Shown in pieces: positions 7,964 through 16,927 of a DNA stretch of 64,000 nucleotides. Source of the DNA: Pseudomonas sp. URMO17WK12:I11 (GTDB lineage: Bacteria > Pseudomonadota > Gammaproteobacteria > Pseudomonadales > Pseudomonadaceae). A program made the position numbers and the translations under genes. The stretch covers positions 451,457-515,456 of the forward strand of contig NZ_VEDF01000001.1 in the NCBI RefSeq assembly GCF_007677725.1, written 5' to 3'. The notes under the pieces were generated by a model. The model was given only the letters and a program-made list of their open reading frames with translations, was not told the origin of the DNA and searched no databases. Position 1 is the first letter of the stretch, and every line of letters begins with the position of its first letter.

Positions 7964-8776
7964 ATGGCATTTTTCACACAGGGGCCGCACCGCCACTACT
8001 ACTACGACGCCGGAGCCGGCAGCCCGGTGCTGTTGCTGCATGGCCTGGGCAACAGTGGGCGCGCCTGGATGCCCCAGGTCAGCGCGCTGCTGGATCTGGG
8101 GCACCGCGTCATCGTACCTGACCTGCTGGGCCACGGCGCCTCCAGCCGTGCGCCGGAAGGTATCACAGCCCACGCCCAGGCACTGCAGATGCTTGCTCTG
8201 CTCGATCACCTGGGGTTGGAATCCACGCATGTCATCGGCCTGTCGCTTGGCGGCATGGTAGCGCTGGAGATGGCTTGTCATGCGCCGCATGCCGTGCAGA
8301 AGCTGATCATCGCCGGCAGTTTCGCCCACATGAACGATGGTCACCGCCAAACCACGCTCAGCGACTGGGCCGACGGCCTGCGGCAAACCGATGGGTGCCT
8401 GAAGCGCTTCAAGTCGACCTGGCCGGCATTGGTCGGAGCCGAGTTCGCCGCGTCTAATCGTGGGCAACGGCTGTATCAGGCTTGGCATGCGCAGGCCGCG
8501 CAACTGGCCAGCGCCAACCAGGTGCACTGGTGCCAGGGCATGCAGCAGTACGACCTCAGAGAGCAGCTGCCAGCGATCCAGGCCGCGACCCTGGTGCTGG
8601 CGGCCACAGGCGACCAGCTCAGCCCGCGTTCGGAAGCCGAGCTTCTGAGCGAGCGCATCGGCCACGCTCAGCTGCTGACTTTGGCAGGCGACGGCCACGT
8701 CTTCAACATTCCGCTCGCCCCAGCGTTCAATCAGGCGATGGGCAGTTTTCTGCAGGAGCAACCTGAGCATGCGTAA
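7964..8776 (+). CDS. Alpha/beta-fold hydrolase
   Basis: A 270-residue protein. The ATG at 7964 has AGGAGAG upstream and is preferred over a TTG at 7928. Seen are the oxyanion stretch LLLHGLGNSGRAW, the nucleophile elbow GLSLGGMVAL (Ser of GxSxG), an acid ATGDQLSP and a C-terminal histidine GDGHVF, so the catalytic triad appears complete. The closest style is the 3-oxoadipate enol-lactonase/esterase group. It overlaps the following MFS gene by 8 bp and is transcribed away from the MarR gene, suggesting a lipophilic ester or lactone is sensed, imported and cleaved. Substrate unknown. Confidence 0.85.
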   Translation: MAFFTQGPHRHYYYDAGAGSPVLLLHGLGNSGRAWMPQVSALLDLGHRVIVPDLLGHGASSRAPEGITAHAQALQMLALLDHLGLESTHVIGLSLGGMVALEMACHAPHAVQKLIIAGSFAHMNDGHRQTTLSDWADGLRQTDGCLKRFKSTWPALVGAEFAASNRGQRLYQAWHAQAAQLASANQVHWCQGMQQYDLREQLPAIQAATLVLAATGDQLSPRSEAELLSERIGHAQLLTLAGDGHVFNIPLAPAFNQAMGSFLQEQPEHA

Positions 8777-9938
8777 CGTACCGAGTAAAGCCTGCGTCGG
8801 CCTGTTGGCCGTGCTGATTGGCCTGAATCTGCGCCCGATCATGGCGGCCATCGGCCCGCTGCTCGGCACTCTGCAGCAGGACCTTGGCCTGAGCAGCGCG
8901 CAGGCCGGGCTGCTGACCACGCTCCCGGTGATGATGATGGGTTTGTTCGCCCTCTGCGGTCCCTGGTTGTTACGCCTGATTGGCGAGATCAAAGGCGTTG
9001 CCTTGGGCATCACGTTGATCGCCATCAGTTGCGCGGCGCGCGCCTATGTCACCTCGGGCGCAGCGCTGATCGCCACGGCGATGCTCGGCGGCGTGGGCAT
9101 CGCGATGATCCAGGCGCTGATGCCTGCGTTTCTCAAGCGCAGCCACCCGCAAAGCGCCGGCATGCTCATGGGGTTGTTCACCACCGGAATCATGGCCGGC
9201 GCAGCCCTGGCGGCTGCCTTCGCGGCCCCCGGCGCGGCAACCTTCGGCTGGCAGCTGACGCTCGGCTGGGCGGCTTTGCCTGCGCTGATCGGCTTGATCG
9301 CCTGGGTGCTGGCAGCCGGTAGCGACCCGGCGCGTGTCACCGAGGCGAGGTTGCCGTACGACAGCGCCCGGGCGTGGTTGCTGCTGGCCTTCTTCGGCAT
9401 TGGCACCGGTGCCTACACCCTGGTGTTGGCGTGGTTGCCACCGTTTTATGTGGAGCTTGGCTGGAGCGCCGCCGAGGCCGGTTACCTGTTGGGTGCCCTG
9501 ACCCTCACTGAGGTGGCCGCCGGGCTGATGGTGTCGGCACTGATCCATCGCTACCCGGACCGCCGTCAGCCATTGACGGTGGTGATTGTGCTGTTGCTGG
9601 CCGGTCTGGCCTGCCTGATGAGCGCACCGCTGCAATTGGCCATCCTTGCCACCTTGTGTCTGGGCCTTGGCATCGGCGCATTGTTTCCGCTGTCGCTCAT
9701 TGTCACGCTCGATCACGCTGAATCCCCGGCCCAGGCCGGTGCGCTGCTGGCCTTCGTGCAAGGCGGTGGCTACCTGATCGCGGCCAGCGTGCCGCTGGTC
9801 GCCGGTATCGTGCGCGATCAGCTGAGCTCGTTGCACTGGGCCTGGGGCATCATGGTCATCGGCGCCCTGTGCCTGCTGGGCCTGGCCAGGCTGCTGCGCC
9901 CGCCGGTCGTGCCAGCGGCGCACGCCAGCGGTGCCTAG
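8769..9938 (+). CDS. CynX/NimT-type MFS transporter
   Basis: A 389-residue, 12-helix MFS protein. The N-terminus (GLNLRPIMAAIGPLLGTLQQ) is characteristic of the CynX/NimT (cyanate / 2-nitroimidazole) subfamily. The start overlaps the end of the hydrolase gene by 8 bp, so the two are co-translated under the same MarR-controlled promoter. Its 3' end overlaps the convergent anti-sigma gene by 4 bp. Family members are described as importers or exporters of small anions and drugs; here the transported compound is unknown. Confidence 0.85.
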   Translation: MRNVPSKACVGLLAVLIGLNLRPIMAAIGPLLGTLQQDLGLSSAQAGLLTTLPVMMMGLFALCGPWLLRLIGEIKGVALGITLIAISCAARAYVTSGAALIATAMLGGVGIAMIQALMPAFLKRSHPQSAGMLMGLFTTGIMAGAALAAAFAAPGAATFGWQLTLGWAALPALIGLIAWVLAAGSDPARVTEARLPYDSARAWLLLAFFGIGTGAYTLVLAWLPPFYVELGWSAAEAGYLLGALTLTEVAAGLMVSALIHRYPDRRQPLTVVIVLLLAGLACLMSAPLQLAILATLCLGLGIGALFPLSLIVTLDHAESPAQAGALLAFVQGGGYLIAASVPLVAGIVRDQLSSLHWAWGIMVIGALCLLGLARLLRPPVVPAAHASGA

Positions 9939-10633
9939 ATGACCTTCACCGCGCGGCCGATGAATTTCACCGGACCGGTTGGCCGCCCGCTCGGTGAGCC
10001 ACCGGCCTGCTCCAGGGTCAGCTCGAACAGCTGGTTGCGCTCCAGGGGCGGCAGGCTGGCGCTGGGCACGCGGTAGGGCTCGCCTGGCTTGACCAGTCCC
10101 AGCGAGAGCGGCGCGCCCCACTGTTCGCCTTTGGTCCAGAATTGCAGCGCCTTGCCTTGTGGCACAGGGTCTTGGCCCAGTGGCAGCAGCTCGATGGTAC
10201 GGCTGTCATGGGCCTGCACCACCCAGCCAGCTTGCTGACTGTCGGGAGCCACCAGCACGACCAGGTATTCGGTGGTTGGCGCCGGGGCGTGCAACAGCGT
10301 CCAGGCCAACACCAGGCTGGCGGCAAGGCCGGCGGCACTGAGCCCTTGCCAGAGCACCAGGCGTTGCCACCAGTGCGCGCGGCGAGGTGCTGCCTGTGCG
10401 TCCAGGCTGCGTTGAATACGCGGCCACAGCCGGGCACTCGGCGCTTGCGCTGGCGCTTGGGCGGTCAAGTCCAGCAGGCGCGCCTCCCAGGCATCCACTG
10501 CCGCGCGCAGCGCAGGTTCGCGCGCCAGACGTTCGCTGACCTGTGCGGCTTGTTCGTCAGAGAGGGTGCCCAGAACGTATTCCCCGGCGAGCACATCCAG
10601 CGCTTGAGCAGCTTCGGCGTTCATCCAAGGCAC
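9935..10633 (-). CDS. RskA-like anti-sigma factor
   Basis: A 232-residue single-pass membrane protein. The cytoplasmic N-terminus (ALDVLAGEYVLGTLSDEQA) is the anti-sigma-K type sigma-binding helix set. It is followed by a transmembrane helix at about residues 90-110 (LVLWQGLSAAGLAASLVLAW) and a periplasmic RskA domain. The gene overlaps the upstream sigma-factor gene by 13 bp, the usual sigma/anti-sigma arrangement. It would hold the sigma factor inactive until an envelope signal triggers proteolysis. Confidence 0.88.
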   Translation of the reverse strand: MPWMNAEAAQALDVLAGEYVLGTLSDEQAAQVSERLAREPALRAAVDAWEARLLDLTAQAPAQAPSARLWPRIQRSLDAQAAPRRAHWWQRLVLWQGLSAAGLAASLVLAWTLLHAPAPTTEYLVVLVAPDSQQAGWVVQAHDSRTIELLPLGQDPVPQGKALQFWTKGEQWGAPLSLGLVKPGEPYRVPSASLPPLERNQLFELTLEQAGGSPSGRPTGPVKFIGRAVKVI

Positions 10634-11169
10634 TCCCGTAGCGCTGTGAGGCTGCGCTTTATCCAGGCTTTGACGGTACCCAACGGCGCACCGAGCAGAC
10701 CGGCGATTTCGGCGTGGCTACAGCCATCGACATAGGCGTGCACGATGCAGCGCTGGGCCGCTGGCTGAAGTCGTTCGAGGCAGCGGTAAAGCGTGGCCGA
10801 GCCACTCCAGCTGTGCAGCTGTTCGACGCCTTGGTCCAGGCCATGGGCGGCTTCCAATTCGCCTTCTTCAAGCAGCGTCTCGCGGCGCCTGGCGCGTATG
10901 GCGTTGAGCGCCAGGTGCCGAGTGATGCTGTAGATCCAGCCGCGCGCCGAACCGCGCGTCGGGTCGTAGCTGGCGGCGCCGGTCCAGATGCGAATGAACG
11001 CGTCGTGGACGATGTCTTCAGCCATGGCGTCGTCGCGGGCGATGCGCCGCGCTACGCCAAGCAGGCGCGCACCTTCGTGGTCGTAGAGTGCCTGCAACGC
11101 GCGGCGCTCGCCTTGCGCGCAGGCGTGCAGACACTGCTGGAAGTCAAACGGCGCAACAGATGAATTCAA
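10621..11169 (-). CDS. ECF-type RNA polymerase sigma factor (SigK-like)
   Basis: A 182-residue sigma-70-family protein with region 2 (about residues 25-90: AEDIVHDAFIRIW, SARGWIYSITRHLALNAIRARRR, the latter binding the -10 element) and region 4 (about 130-180: VDGCSHAEIAGLLGAPLGTVKAWIKR). No in-frame ATG or GTG fits. The likely start is TTG at 11169, with AAGGA at 11180-11184, 10 bp upstream; a weak start codon may keep expression low. It overlaps the RskA-like anti-sigma gene. The DUF3455 gene upstream could be a target. Confidence 0.88.
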   Translation of the reverse strand: MNSSVAPFDFQQCLHACAQGERRALQALYDHEGARLLGVARRIARDDAMAEDIVHDAFIRIWTGAASYDPTRGSARGWIYSITRHLALNAIRARRRETLLEEGELEAAHGLDQGVEQLHSWSGSATLYRCLERLQPAAQRCIVHAYVDGCSHAEIAGLLGAPLGTVKAWIKRSLTALRECLG

Positions 11170-11270
11170 GGGCGGTGCATCCTTGCGTCAGGCAAGTGAC
11201 CCCGACCACAGTGCCGGGGCCTTGCCAGGAGCGTAGATCATCCGGCGCCGGGTGTGGGCCCCAGGCTGGA

Positions 11271-11798
11271 TTACTTGGCGGTCCAGAACACGTAGTCAGC
11301 CTGATACTGCACCATTTGCTGGCTGCCTTTGGTCTGTGCGCTGCAGCCACTGGCCGGGGCCACCCCACCGCGGGTCGCCAGGCGCTGGATGTAGCTCACG
11401 CCTTGCATGGCGCCTTTGCCTTCGGCCGGGTTGGCTTTGACCAGTTGATAGGGAATGGCGCCTTCGCCAGCCGGCGCCACGGCCAACTGGGTACCGGTCA
11501 CTTTCGAGCCATCCTTGGCCTGCCAGGTGGCGGGCGGGCCGAAATAATCGCCAACGGCCTTGCCGCTGCGGTCATTGAGCACCGCCTTGGGGCCGACGAA
11601 AGTCCATTCGGTCTGGCCTGCCGCGTTGGGCTTGTCGCGGCACTCGTAAGTGATCTCACCGACGCCGACGGTTTCCAGCAGCACCTTGTGCCCATCGGGC
11701 ACCTGGATCGGTTGTGGCACTGCGCTCTGGGCATGCACGGTTTGCAGCGCCAGGGCCAGCGTGCAGACGAACAGGCTGGCGGAAGTTTTGACGTTCAT
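11271..11798 (-). CDS. DUF3455 periplasmic protein
   Basis: A 175-residue exported protein: signal peptide at residues 1-23 (cleavage after VHAQ), then a domain matching DUF3455 (TYECRDKP, WTFVGPKAVLND, GTQLAVAPAGEGAIPY, and the terminal YQADYVFWTAK). Two cysteines (about residues 53 and 153) could form a disulfide. AGGAG lies 8 bp before the ATG. The function is unknown. It stands 100 bp upstream of the sigma/anti-sigma pair on the same strand, an association I recall from other pseudomonads. Confidence 0.85.
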   Translation of the reverse strand: MNVKTSASLFVCTLALALQTVHAQSAVPQPIQVPDGHKVLLETVGVGEITYECRDKPNAAGQTEWTFVGPKAVLNDRSGKAVGDYFGPPATWQAKDGSKVTGTQLAVAPAGEGAIPYQLVKANPAEGKGAMQGVSYIQRLATRGGVAPASGCSAQTKGSQQMVQYQADYVFWTAK

Positions 11799-11976
11799 GG
11801 GCAGTACTCCTGACAGGTCATTGGGTGGACAGCGACAAGCTGCCTGCTCCTAACTACCCGCCAGTTGCCGTTCTGGATGCAGGGGTGTGAAAAAAAACCA
11901 GCGCAATCGATCTGAACCCTGCCGACTCGCTCCCAGTCACAGCGCCATGACCCTCGAGCACAAGGAGCGAGCACCG

Positions 11977-13311
11977 ATGGCAAGCCAAGCCGCAGCCCCA
12001 CTCAAACGCGCGATCGGCACCCAGCTACTGGTGTTTTTCATTCTCGGCGATGTGTTGGGCGCCGGAGTCTATGCCCTGGCTGGAGCGATTGCCGACAGAG
12101 CCGGCGGAGCCCTCTGGGCGCCGCTGGGCATGGCCTTGTTGTTCGCGCTGCTGACGGCGGCATCGTATGCCGAGCTGGTCAGCAAGTACCCGCGCGCAGG
12201 CGGTGCGGCGGTATTCGCGCGGCGGGCGTTCGGTTCACCGTTGTTGGCGTTTCTGGTCGGTTTCGCCATGCTCGCTGCTGGCATCACCAGTGCAGCGGGC
12301 CTGGCACTGGCCTTTGCCGGTGAATACCTGCGGGTATTCATCGACTGGCCCTCGGCAGTGCTCGCGCCGTTGTTCCTGGTCGCCATCGCCTTGCTCAACC
12401 TGCGCGGCATTAAGGAATCGCTGGGCGCCAACCTGGTCATGACCCTCATCGAGCTGAGCGGTCTGGTGCTGGTGCTGGTCGCCGTTGCGGTGCTCAGCGG
12501 GCAAGGTCACGCCGAGCCTGCGCGCTTGCTCGACTTTGGCGGCCACGGGCCAGGCGGGGCGGTATTGGCCGGGGCCTTGCTGGCGTTCTATTCGTATGTG
12601 GGCTTCGAAACTTCGGCCAACCTGGCCGAAGAAATCAAGGACGTACGCCGCACCTATCCACGGGCCCTGTTCGGCGCGTTGCTGATCGCCGGTGTCGTCT
12701 ACCTGGCCATCGGCGCCGGTGCCGCACTGGTGATGCCCGTGCCGCAACTGATCGCGGCGGCGACGCCCTTGATGGATATCGTGCACCGTGCGCAGTTGGG
12801 CGTGCCGCAGTGGGTGTTTGCCGTGATCGCCCTCATCGCGGTGGCCAATGGGGCCTTGCTGACCATGATCATGGCCAGCCGCCTGGCCTGGGGCATGGCC
12901 CGTGAGGGATTGATTCCACAGGTGTTGGGGCGCGTATTGCCGCAGCGCCGGACACCGGGCTACGCCATCGTCGCGACCACGGCGCTGGCCATCCTGCTGA
13001 CCTTCACGGGCTCGTTGCAGGTGCTGGCCGAGACGGTGGTGCTGTTGCTGCTGGTGGTGTTCCTCAGTACCAACCTGGCGGTGTTGGTGTTGAAACGCGA
13101 CAAGATCGCTGAGGCGCACTTCAAGGTACCGGCTTTGGTGCCCGTGCTGGCGATCGCCTCCTGCTTGCTCTTGATGAGCCAACAGCCATGGCAAAACTGG
13201 CTGCGCGCCGGGGTTCTGCTGGCCCTCGGCGCGGTGCTTTACGGCCTGGCCCGCTGGTGGCGACCGGCTGCTCGCGAGCGCCACGTGGAGCCTGGCCAAA
13301 CCCCGGAGTGA
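11977..13311 (+). CDS. APC-family amino acid permease
   Basis: A 444-residue permease with about 12 membrane segments. The ATG at 11977 has AAGGAG 9 bp upstream, so the longer frame to 11887 is not needed. The first helix contains FFILGDVLGAGVYALAGAI, the G-rich unwound substrate site of the APC fold, and YVGFETSANLAEEIKDVRRTYPRAL is the conserved loop. It is an inner-membrane amino acid:H+ symporter or exchanger. It stands alone, diverging from the DUF3455 gene. Substrate unknown. Confidence 0.88.
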   Translation: MASQAAAPLKRAIGTQLLVFFILGDVLGAGVYALAGAIADRAGGALWAPLGMALLFALLTAASYAELVSKYPRAGGAAVFARRAFGSPLLAFLVGFAMLAAGITSAAGLALAFAGEYLRVFIDWPSAVLAPLFLVAIALLNLRGIKESLGANLVMTLIELSGLVLVLVAVAVLSGQGHAEPARLLDFGGHGPGGAVLAGALLAFYSYVGFETSANLAEEIKDVRRTYPRALFGALLIAGVVYLAIGAGAALVMPVPQLIAAATPLMDIVHRAQLGVPQWVFAVIALIAVANGALLTMIMASRLAWGMAREGLIPQVLGRVLPQRRTPGYAIVATTALAILLTFTGSLQVLAETVVLLLLVVFLSTNLAVLVLKRDKIAEAHFKVPALVPVLAIASCLLLMSQQPWQNWLRAGVLLALGAVLYGLARWWRPAARERHVEPGQTPE

Positions 13312-13327
13312 CCCGCCAGTGCCACCA

Positions 13328-14020
13328 TCATCGGTTACGTGGGGCGGTCAGTGCGGCAGCCCACACATCGTGACCACAACGCTCGCACACCGCTGTCTGC
13401 TCGGCCTCGTGATAGGCCGCAGCGCCGCAGCTTACGCAGCAATATACCCCCGCGCCTGGGAATGTCCGGTACTCCGGCCGGTGCTCGACCGGCAGCACCG
13501 ACAAACCTGCGCGCGTGTCCTCGGGTGCATAGAAATACAGGCTCAGCTCGCCGTCGGTTTCCAGCAGCCCGAGGCGTACCTGGCCCAGGTGCTCGACGCC
13601 GAGCTGGCGCAGCTCCATGAACAGCTCGTTGGACGAGATGTTCAGGTTGCGCAGCGAATGGATCTCGTACATGCCGTCCTTGACCACGGTGATCGGCACC
13701 CCGTCGATCCACGCTTCGCAGGCTTTGCTCTTGCGCATGAGAAACACCGTGCCGCGGTACAGCAGCAGGAGCGTGATGAACACCAGCGCCACCGGTAACA
13801 GCGGCACGTCCTCGTAGAAGGTGACGTCGCCTGCGGCCGAACCCAGCGTCAGGATGACCACCAGCTCGAAGCGCGACAGTTGCTTGATGCCCCGCCGACC
13901 GCTGAATTTCAGGAACAGGAACACGGCGAGAAAGGCCGCCAGTGCGCGCACCGCCACTTCCATCAGGAACGTGCCCGGCAACTCGCCCAACAGCATCCGT
14001 TGCAGATCGAACGCTACCAT
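13328..14020 (-). CDS. DUF421 (YetF-like) membrane protein with C-terminal zinc ribbon
   Basis: A 230-residue protein: three N-terminal membrane segments (about residues 20-85, including SGRRGIKQLSRFELVVILTL and LGSAAGDVTFYEDVPLL), then the cytoplasmic YetF domain (IDGVPITVVKDG, NELFMELRQLGV). The last about 40 residues add CCVSC and CERC pairs spaced like a zinc ribbon. YetF-like proteins are widespread and poorly understood. GAGGAG precedes the ATG. The OPT transporter gene upstream ends 21 bp away, so the two are likely co-transcribed. Confidence 0.85.
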   Translation of the reverse strand: MVAFDLQRMLLGELPGTFLMEVAVRALAAFLAVFLFLKFSGRRGIKQLSRFELVVILTLGSAAGDVTFYEDVPLLPVALVFITLLLLYRGTVFLMRKSKACEAWIDGVPITVVKDGMYEIHSLRNLNISSNELFMELRQLGVEHLGQVRLGLLETDGELSLYFYAPEDTRAGLSVLPVEHRPEYRTFPGAGVYCCVSCGAAAYHEAEQTAVCERCGHDVWAAALTAPRNR

Positions 14021-14041
14021 CGTGTCGCTCTCCTCGAAGCC

Positions 14042-15799
14042 CTAGAACGCGCGCAGCATTTCCCAGAACGATGCGCCTACACCCATGATGCTTTCCCCAG
14101 CGATCAACCCCGCTGCTGTTGTGATCGCAAAGCGCTGGGTAATGTTCGGCCAACGGCAACTGACCAGCCAGGTCAGTACCGCGCCCAAGCCCATCATCAG
14201 GCTGATCGAGGCCGGCAGTATGAAGGCCAGGCCCAGCGCCGCGGTGCTCGGCAAGCAACGGGCGATGCGCGGTGCCAGCCTGCTGTCCAGCACGCCGAGC
14301 AGCACACCCATGGCACTGCCGGCGACGATCGCCCACTGCACCGCAGGCGACAGTGCGCCGAGGCCCTGGGTCAGGGTCTGCGCAACGGCTTTCCAGGTCG
14401 CCACCGCAGGTGCCGGCCACTGGCTGGTAAGCAACTGGCTGTGCGGGTCGGGGATCAGCATCAGGTACACCAGCACGCCAACCACGCTGCCGAGGAAAAT
14501 GCCGATGCATTGCGCGATCAACTGCTTGTGCGGCGTCGCGCCGATGGCCTGGCCGACCTTGAAATCGTTCATCAGGTCAGTCGACTGCCCGGCGGCGCCA
14601 CCGGCGGTATTGGCGCTCATCAGGTTGATCGCCACCTGGCCAGGGGCGACCACGCCGAAGCTCAGCTGCGACAGCTTGCCGATGGCGCCGATCGGCGCGA
14701 TACCGGTGGCGCCAACCACGCGGGCAGCGACCACCGCCAGGCACACGGCCAGCGGGATGCTCAGCAGCGCCATCCACCAATCGATGCCGAACAACAGCGC
14801 CTGCAGGGTGACGACCAGGGCGACCGCAGTGAACAAGCCTGCGATCGGCCAAGGCGACAGGCCCACGCTGGCCTGGGCAGGGAAGTGCGCGCGGCGCTGC
14901 TGGGACCGCCGTTTGCGTCCTTGCAGCAGGCGCATCGCCAACGAGGTCAGGGTCGCGCACACCATCAGGCTGACCCCGGGCCATAGCAACCACTCCACCA
15001 GTGCGGCAAATTGTGGGCCGCTGGCGTTGGCATCGAGCGTCACCCAGCCCTGCGCAATCAGTGCTGGGGCCAGACCACCCCAGGCCAACGCTGCGCCGCC
15101 GAGCAAGGTCAGGCCCACGCGCAGGCCGATGATGCCGCCGAAGCCGATCAACAGCAGCGACGGATCAAGGGTGAAGGTCAGCCGCTCAAGCGCCGGCGTC
15201 GGCGCCCAGCGCGGTATGCTCCAGAGAAAGCCATCGAGCCATTTCACCGCTGCCGATAACAACCCGGCGCTGCACAACACCTTGATCCGCGCCAGGGCTT
15301 CGCTGCCCTCGTTGTAGATCTGCTGCAGGGTTTCCAGCGTCGCCATACCCTCCGGAAACTTCAGATCTGCATCGTTGAGCAGGGTGGGGCGCAGGTACCA
15401 GGCGATCCAGATGCCGAGGAAGCTCACCGAAAATACCCAGGCCATCATCGGCAGCGGGTCCAGCTGCTGCCCGGTCAGCAGGGTATAGGCGGGCAGCGGC
15501 GCGACCAGGCCACCGGAAACGATCGAAGCGGCCGCCGAGGCCACGGTCTGGTTGATGTTGCTTTCATGCAGCGTCCAGCTGGGCTGTGCGCTCGAACGGG
15601 TAGCCAGACGCTGCCACAGGGCGAAGCCGACCAGCAAGGCGATGATCGACATGTTGAACGACCAGCCGATCTTGAGCCCGGCATAGACATTGGAGGGGGT
15701 GAGCAAGATGCCCAGTACCGCGCCAGTCAGCACCGCGCGCAGGCTCAGCTCCCGATGCGGGCCAAGCGGCGGGAGGGCGGTGGGTGAAGCGTTTGCCAT
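14042..15799 (-). CDS. OPT-family oligopeptide/metal-chelate transporter
   Basis: A 585-residue, about 15-helix membrane protein. The N-terminus (LTGAVLGILLTPSNVYAGLK) and the loop GKLSQLSFGVVAPGQVAINL match bacterial OPT-superfamily proteins. Family members carry peptides or iron-siderophore complexes with protons. AAGGA lies 5 bp before the ATG. The DUF421 gene follows by 21 bp. The substrate cannot be assigned. Confidence 0.85.
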   Translation of the reverse strand: MANASPTALPPLGPHRELSLRAVLTGAVLGILLTPSNVYAGLKIGWSFNMSIIALLVGFALWQRLATRSSAQPSWTLHESNINQTVASAAASIVSGGLVAPLPAYTLLTGQQLDPLPMMAWVFSVSFLGIWIAWYLRPTLLNDADLKFPEGMATLETLQQIYNEGSEALARIKVLCSAGLLSAAVKWLDGFLWSIPRWAPTPALERLTFTLDPSLLLIGFGGIIGLRVGLTLLGGAALAWGGLAPALIAQGWVTLDANASGPQFAALVEWLLWPGVSLMVCATLTSLAMRLLQGRKRRSQQRRAHFPAQASVGLSPWPIAGLFTAVALVVTLQALLFGIDWWMALLSIPLAVCLAVVAARVVGATGIAPIGAIGKLSQLSFGVVAPGQVAINLMSANTAGGAAGQSTDLMNDFKVGQAIGATPHKQLIAQCIGIFLGSVVGVLVYLMLIPDPHSQLLTSQWPAPAVATWKAVAQTLTQGLGALSPAVQWAIVAGSAMGVLLGVLDSRLAPRIARCLPSTAALGLAFILPASISLMMGLGAVLTWLVSCRWPNITQRFAITTAAGLIAGESIMGVGASFWEMLRAF

Positions 15800-15888
15800 G
15801 GCAATCCTTTGTCGATATCGCGCGCGAGGGTCTGCTCAACTGAGCGCCATTTGCCCTGAAGGTTCACCCCGCCGCGCCTGCGGCGCGG

Positions 15889-16782
15889 TCACTGGTTCGG
15901 CCACTTCGCCAGCAGGATCGAGACGAATTTTTCCGCTGCTGGCGACAGCGAGGCGCCGCGCCGATAGACCAGGCCCAGAGTGCGCGTAACCACCGGCTCG
16001 GTCAGCGGCACGCTGACCAGGGTAGGGTGGTCAGCCGCCGGCATCGCCAGGCTAGGCATCGCGGAAATGCCAAGCCCCGCCTCGACCATGCCCAGCGAGG
16101 TGGACAAGTGCTGCACCTCGTAGAACCACTTGGGGCGAAAGCTCAGGCCCGCCAGGGCATGGTCGAGCAGCATGCGATTGCCGCTCAGGCGGCCCACGCC
16201 GATCAATCGGTAGTCGGCAAGCTCGGCCCAGGTCACTGCCCGGCGCTTGGCCAAGGCGTGGTCGCGGCGGCAGGCCAGTACGAAGTGCTCCTCCACCAAA
16301 GGCACGAATTCGATATCCGGATGCTGCCCGCTCATCATGTTGATGCCAAAGTCAGCCTCGCCACGCAACACCGCTTCGAGCCCATCATTGGCGCTCAGGT
16401 CAAGTAATCGGATGCGGATCTTGGGGTATTGCTCGTTGTAATCGCGGATCACCGAGGGCAGAAAATAGAAGGCTGCCGTCGGGATGCAGGCCAGGGTCAC
16501 TTGTCCGGTCTGGCGCTCGGCCAGTTCACGAATGCTCATGATCGAGTCTTCGAAGTCATCGAGCAGGCGTCTGGCCTTGGGAAGAAAATCACGCCCGACG
16601 CTGGTCAGCCCGACGCGCCGGGTGGTGCGTTCGAGCAAGGGAGTGCCGAGGCCGTCCTCGAGCTTCTTGATTCGCCTACTGAGCGCCGATTGCGACACAT
16701 GCAGCGCTTCGGCTGCCTCGTGAAAGCTGCCAATTTCAGCGATCTTCACGAAAGATCTGACATCTACCAGTTCATATTCCAT
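15889..16782 (-). CDS. LysR-family regulator of the tricarboxylate locus
   Basis: A 297-residue LysR protein starting MEYELVDVRSFVKIAEIGSF. The frame is open to 16890, but no upstream start is better placed. HTH at residues 1-60 (ALHVSQSALSRRIKKLE); the effector domain includes VTLACIPTAAFYFLP and GEADFGINMMSG. It diverges from the PrpF-like gene across a 145-bp gap with nested inverted repeats, so it very likely controls the isomerase-transporter-porin genes. A tricarboxylate would be the expected co-inducer (inference). Confidence 0.9.
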   Translation of the reverse strand: MEYELVDVRSFVKIAEIGSFHEAAEALHVSQSALSRRIKKLEDGLGTPLLERTTRRVGLTSVGRDFLPKARRLLDDFEDSIMSIRELAERQTGQVTLACIPTAAFYFLPSVIRDYNEQYPKIRIRLLDLSANDGLEAVLRGEADFGINMMSGQHPDIEFVPLVEEHFVLACRRDHALAKRRAVTWAELADYRLIGVGRLSGNRMLLDHALAGLSFRPKWFYEVQHLSTSLGMVEAGLGISAMPSLAMPAADHPTLVSVPLTEPVVTRTLGLVYRRGASLSPAAEKFVSILLAKWPNQ

Positions 16783-16873
16783 GCTCGGCGCTCGGTCAGC
16801 AGTCGGTTTGTTTGTTCGCGAAACGCAATAATCGCTCCGATCTTTGCATTGGATTGATTTATCGCGGCCTGTC

Positions 16874-16919
16874 ACTCTTGTTTCTAACACATCAATGAAG
16901 CCTATTGATCAACAAGAGT
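16874..16919. promoter_or_regulatory. Nested inverted repeats, likely LysR operator
   Basis: Two perfect inverted repeats are interleaved in the divergent promoter. The outer arms are ACTCTTGTT (16874-16882) and AACAAGAGT (16911-16919); the inner arms are ATCAAT (16891-16896) and ATTGAT (16904-16909). The inner pair has the spacing of a LysR box. The right outer arm overlaps the ribosome-binding area of the PrpF-like gene (start 16928), so the outer pair could also form an RNA hairpin over the start. Confidence 0.55.
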
Positions 16920-16927
16920 CAGAAATC

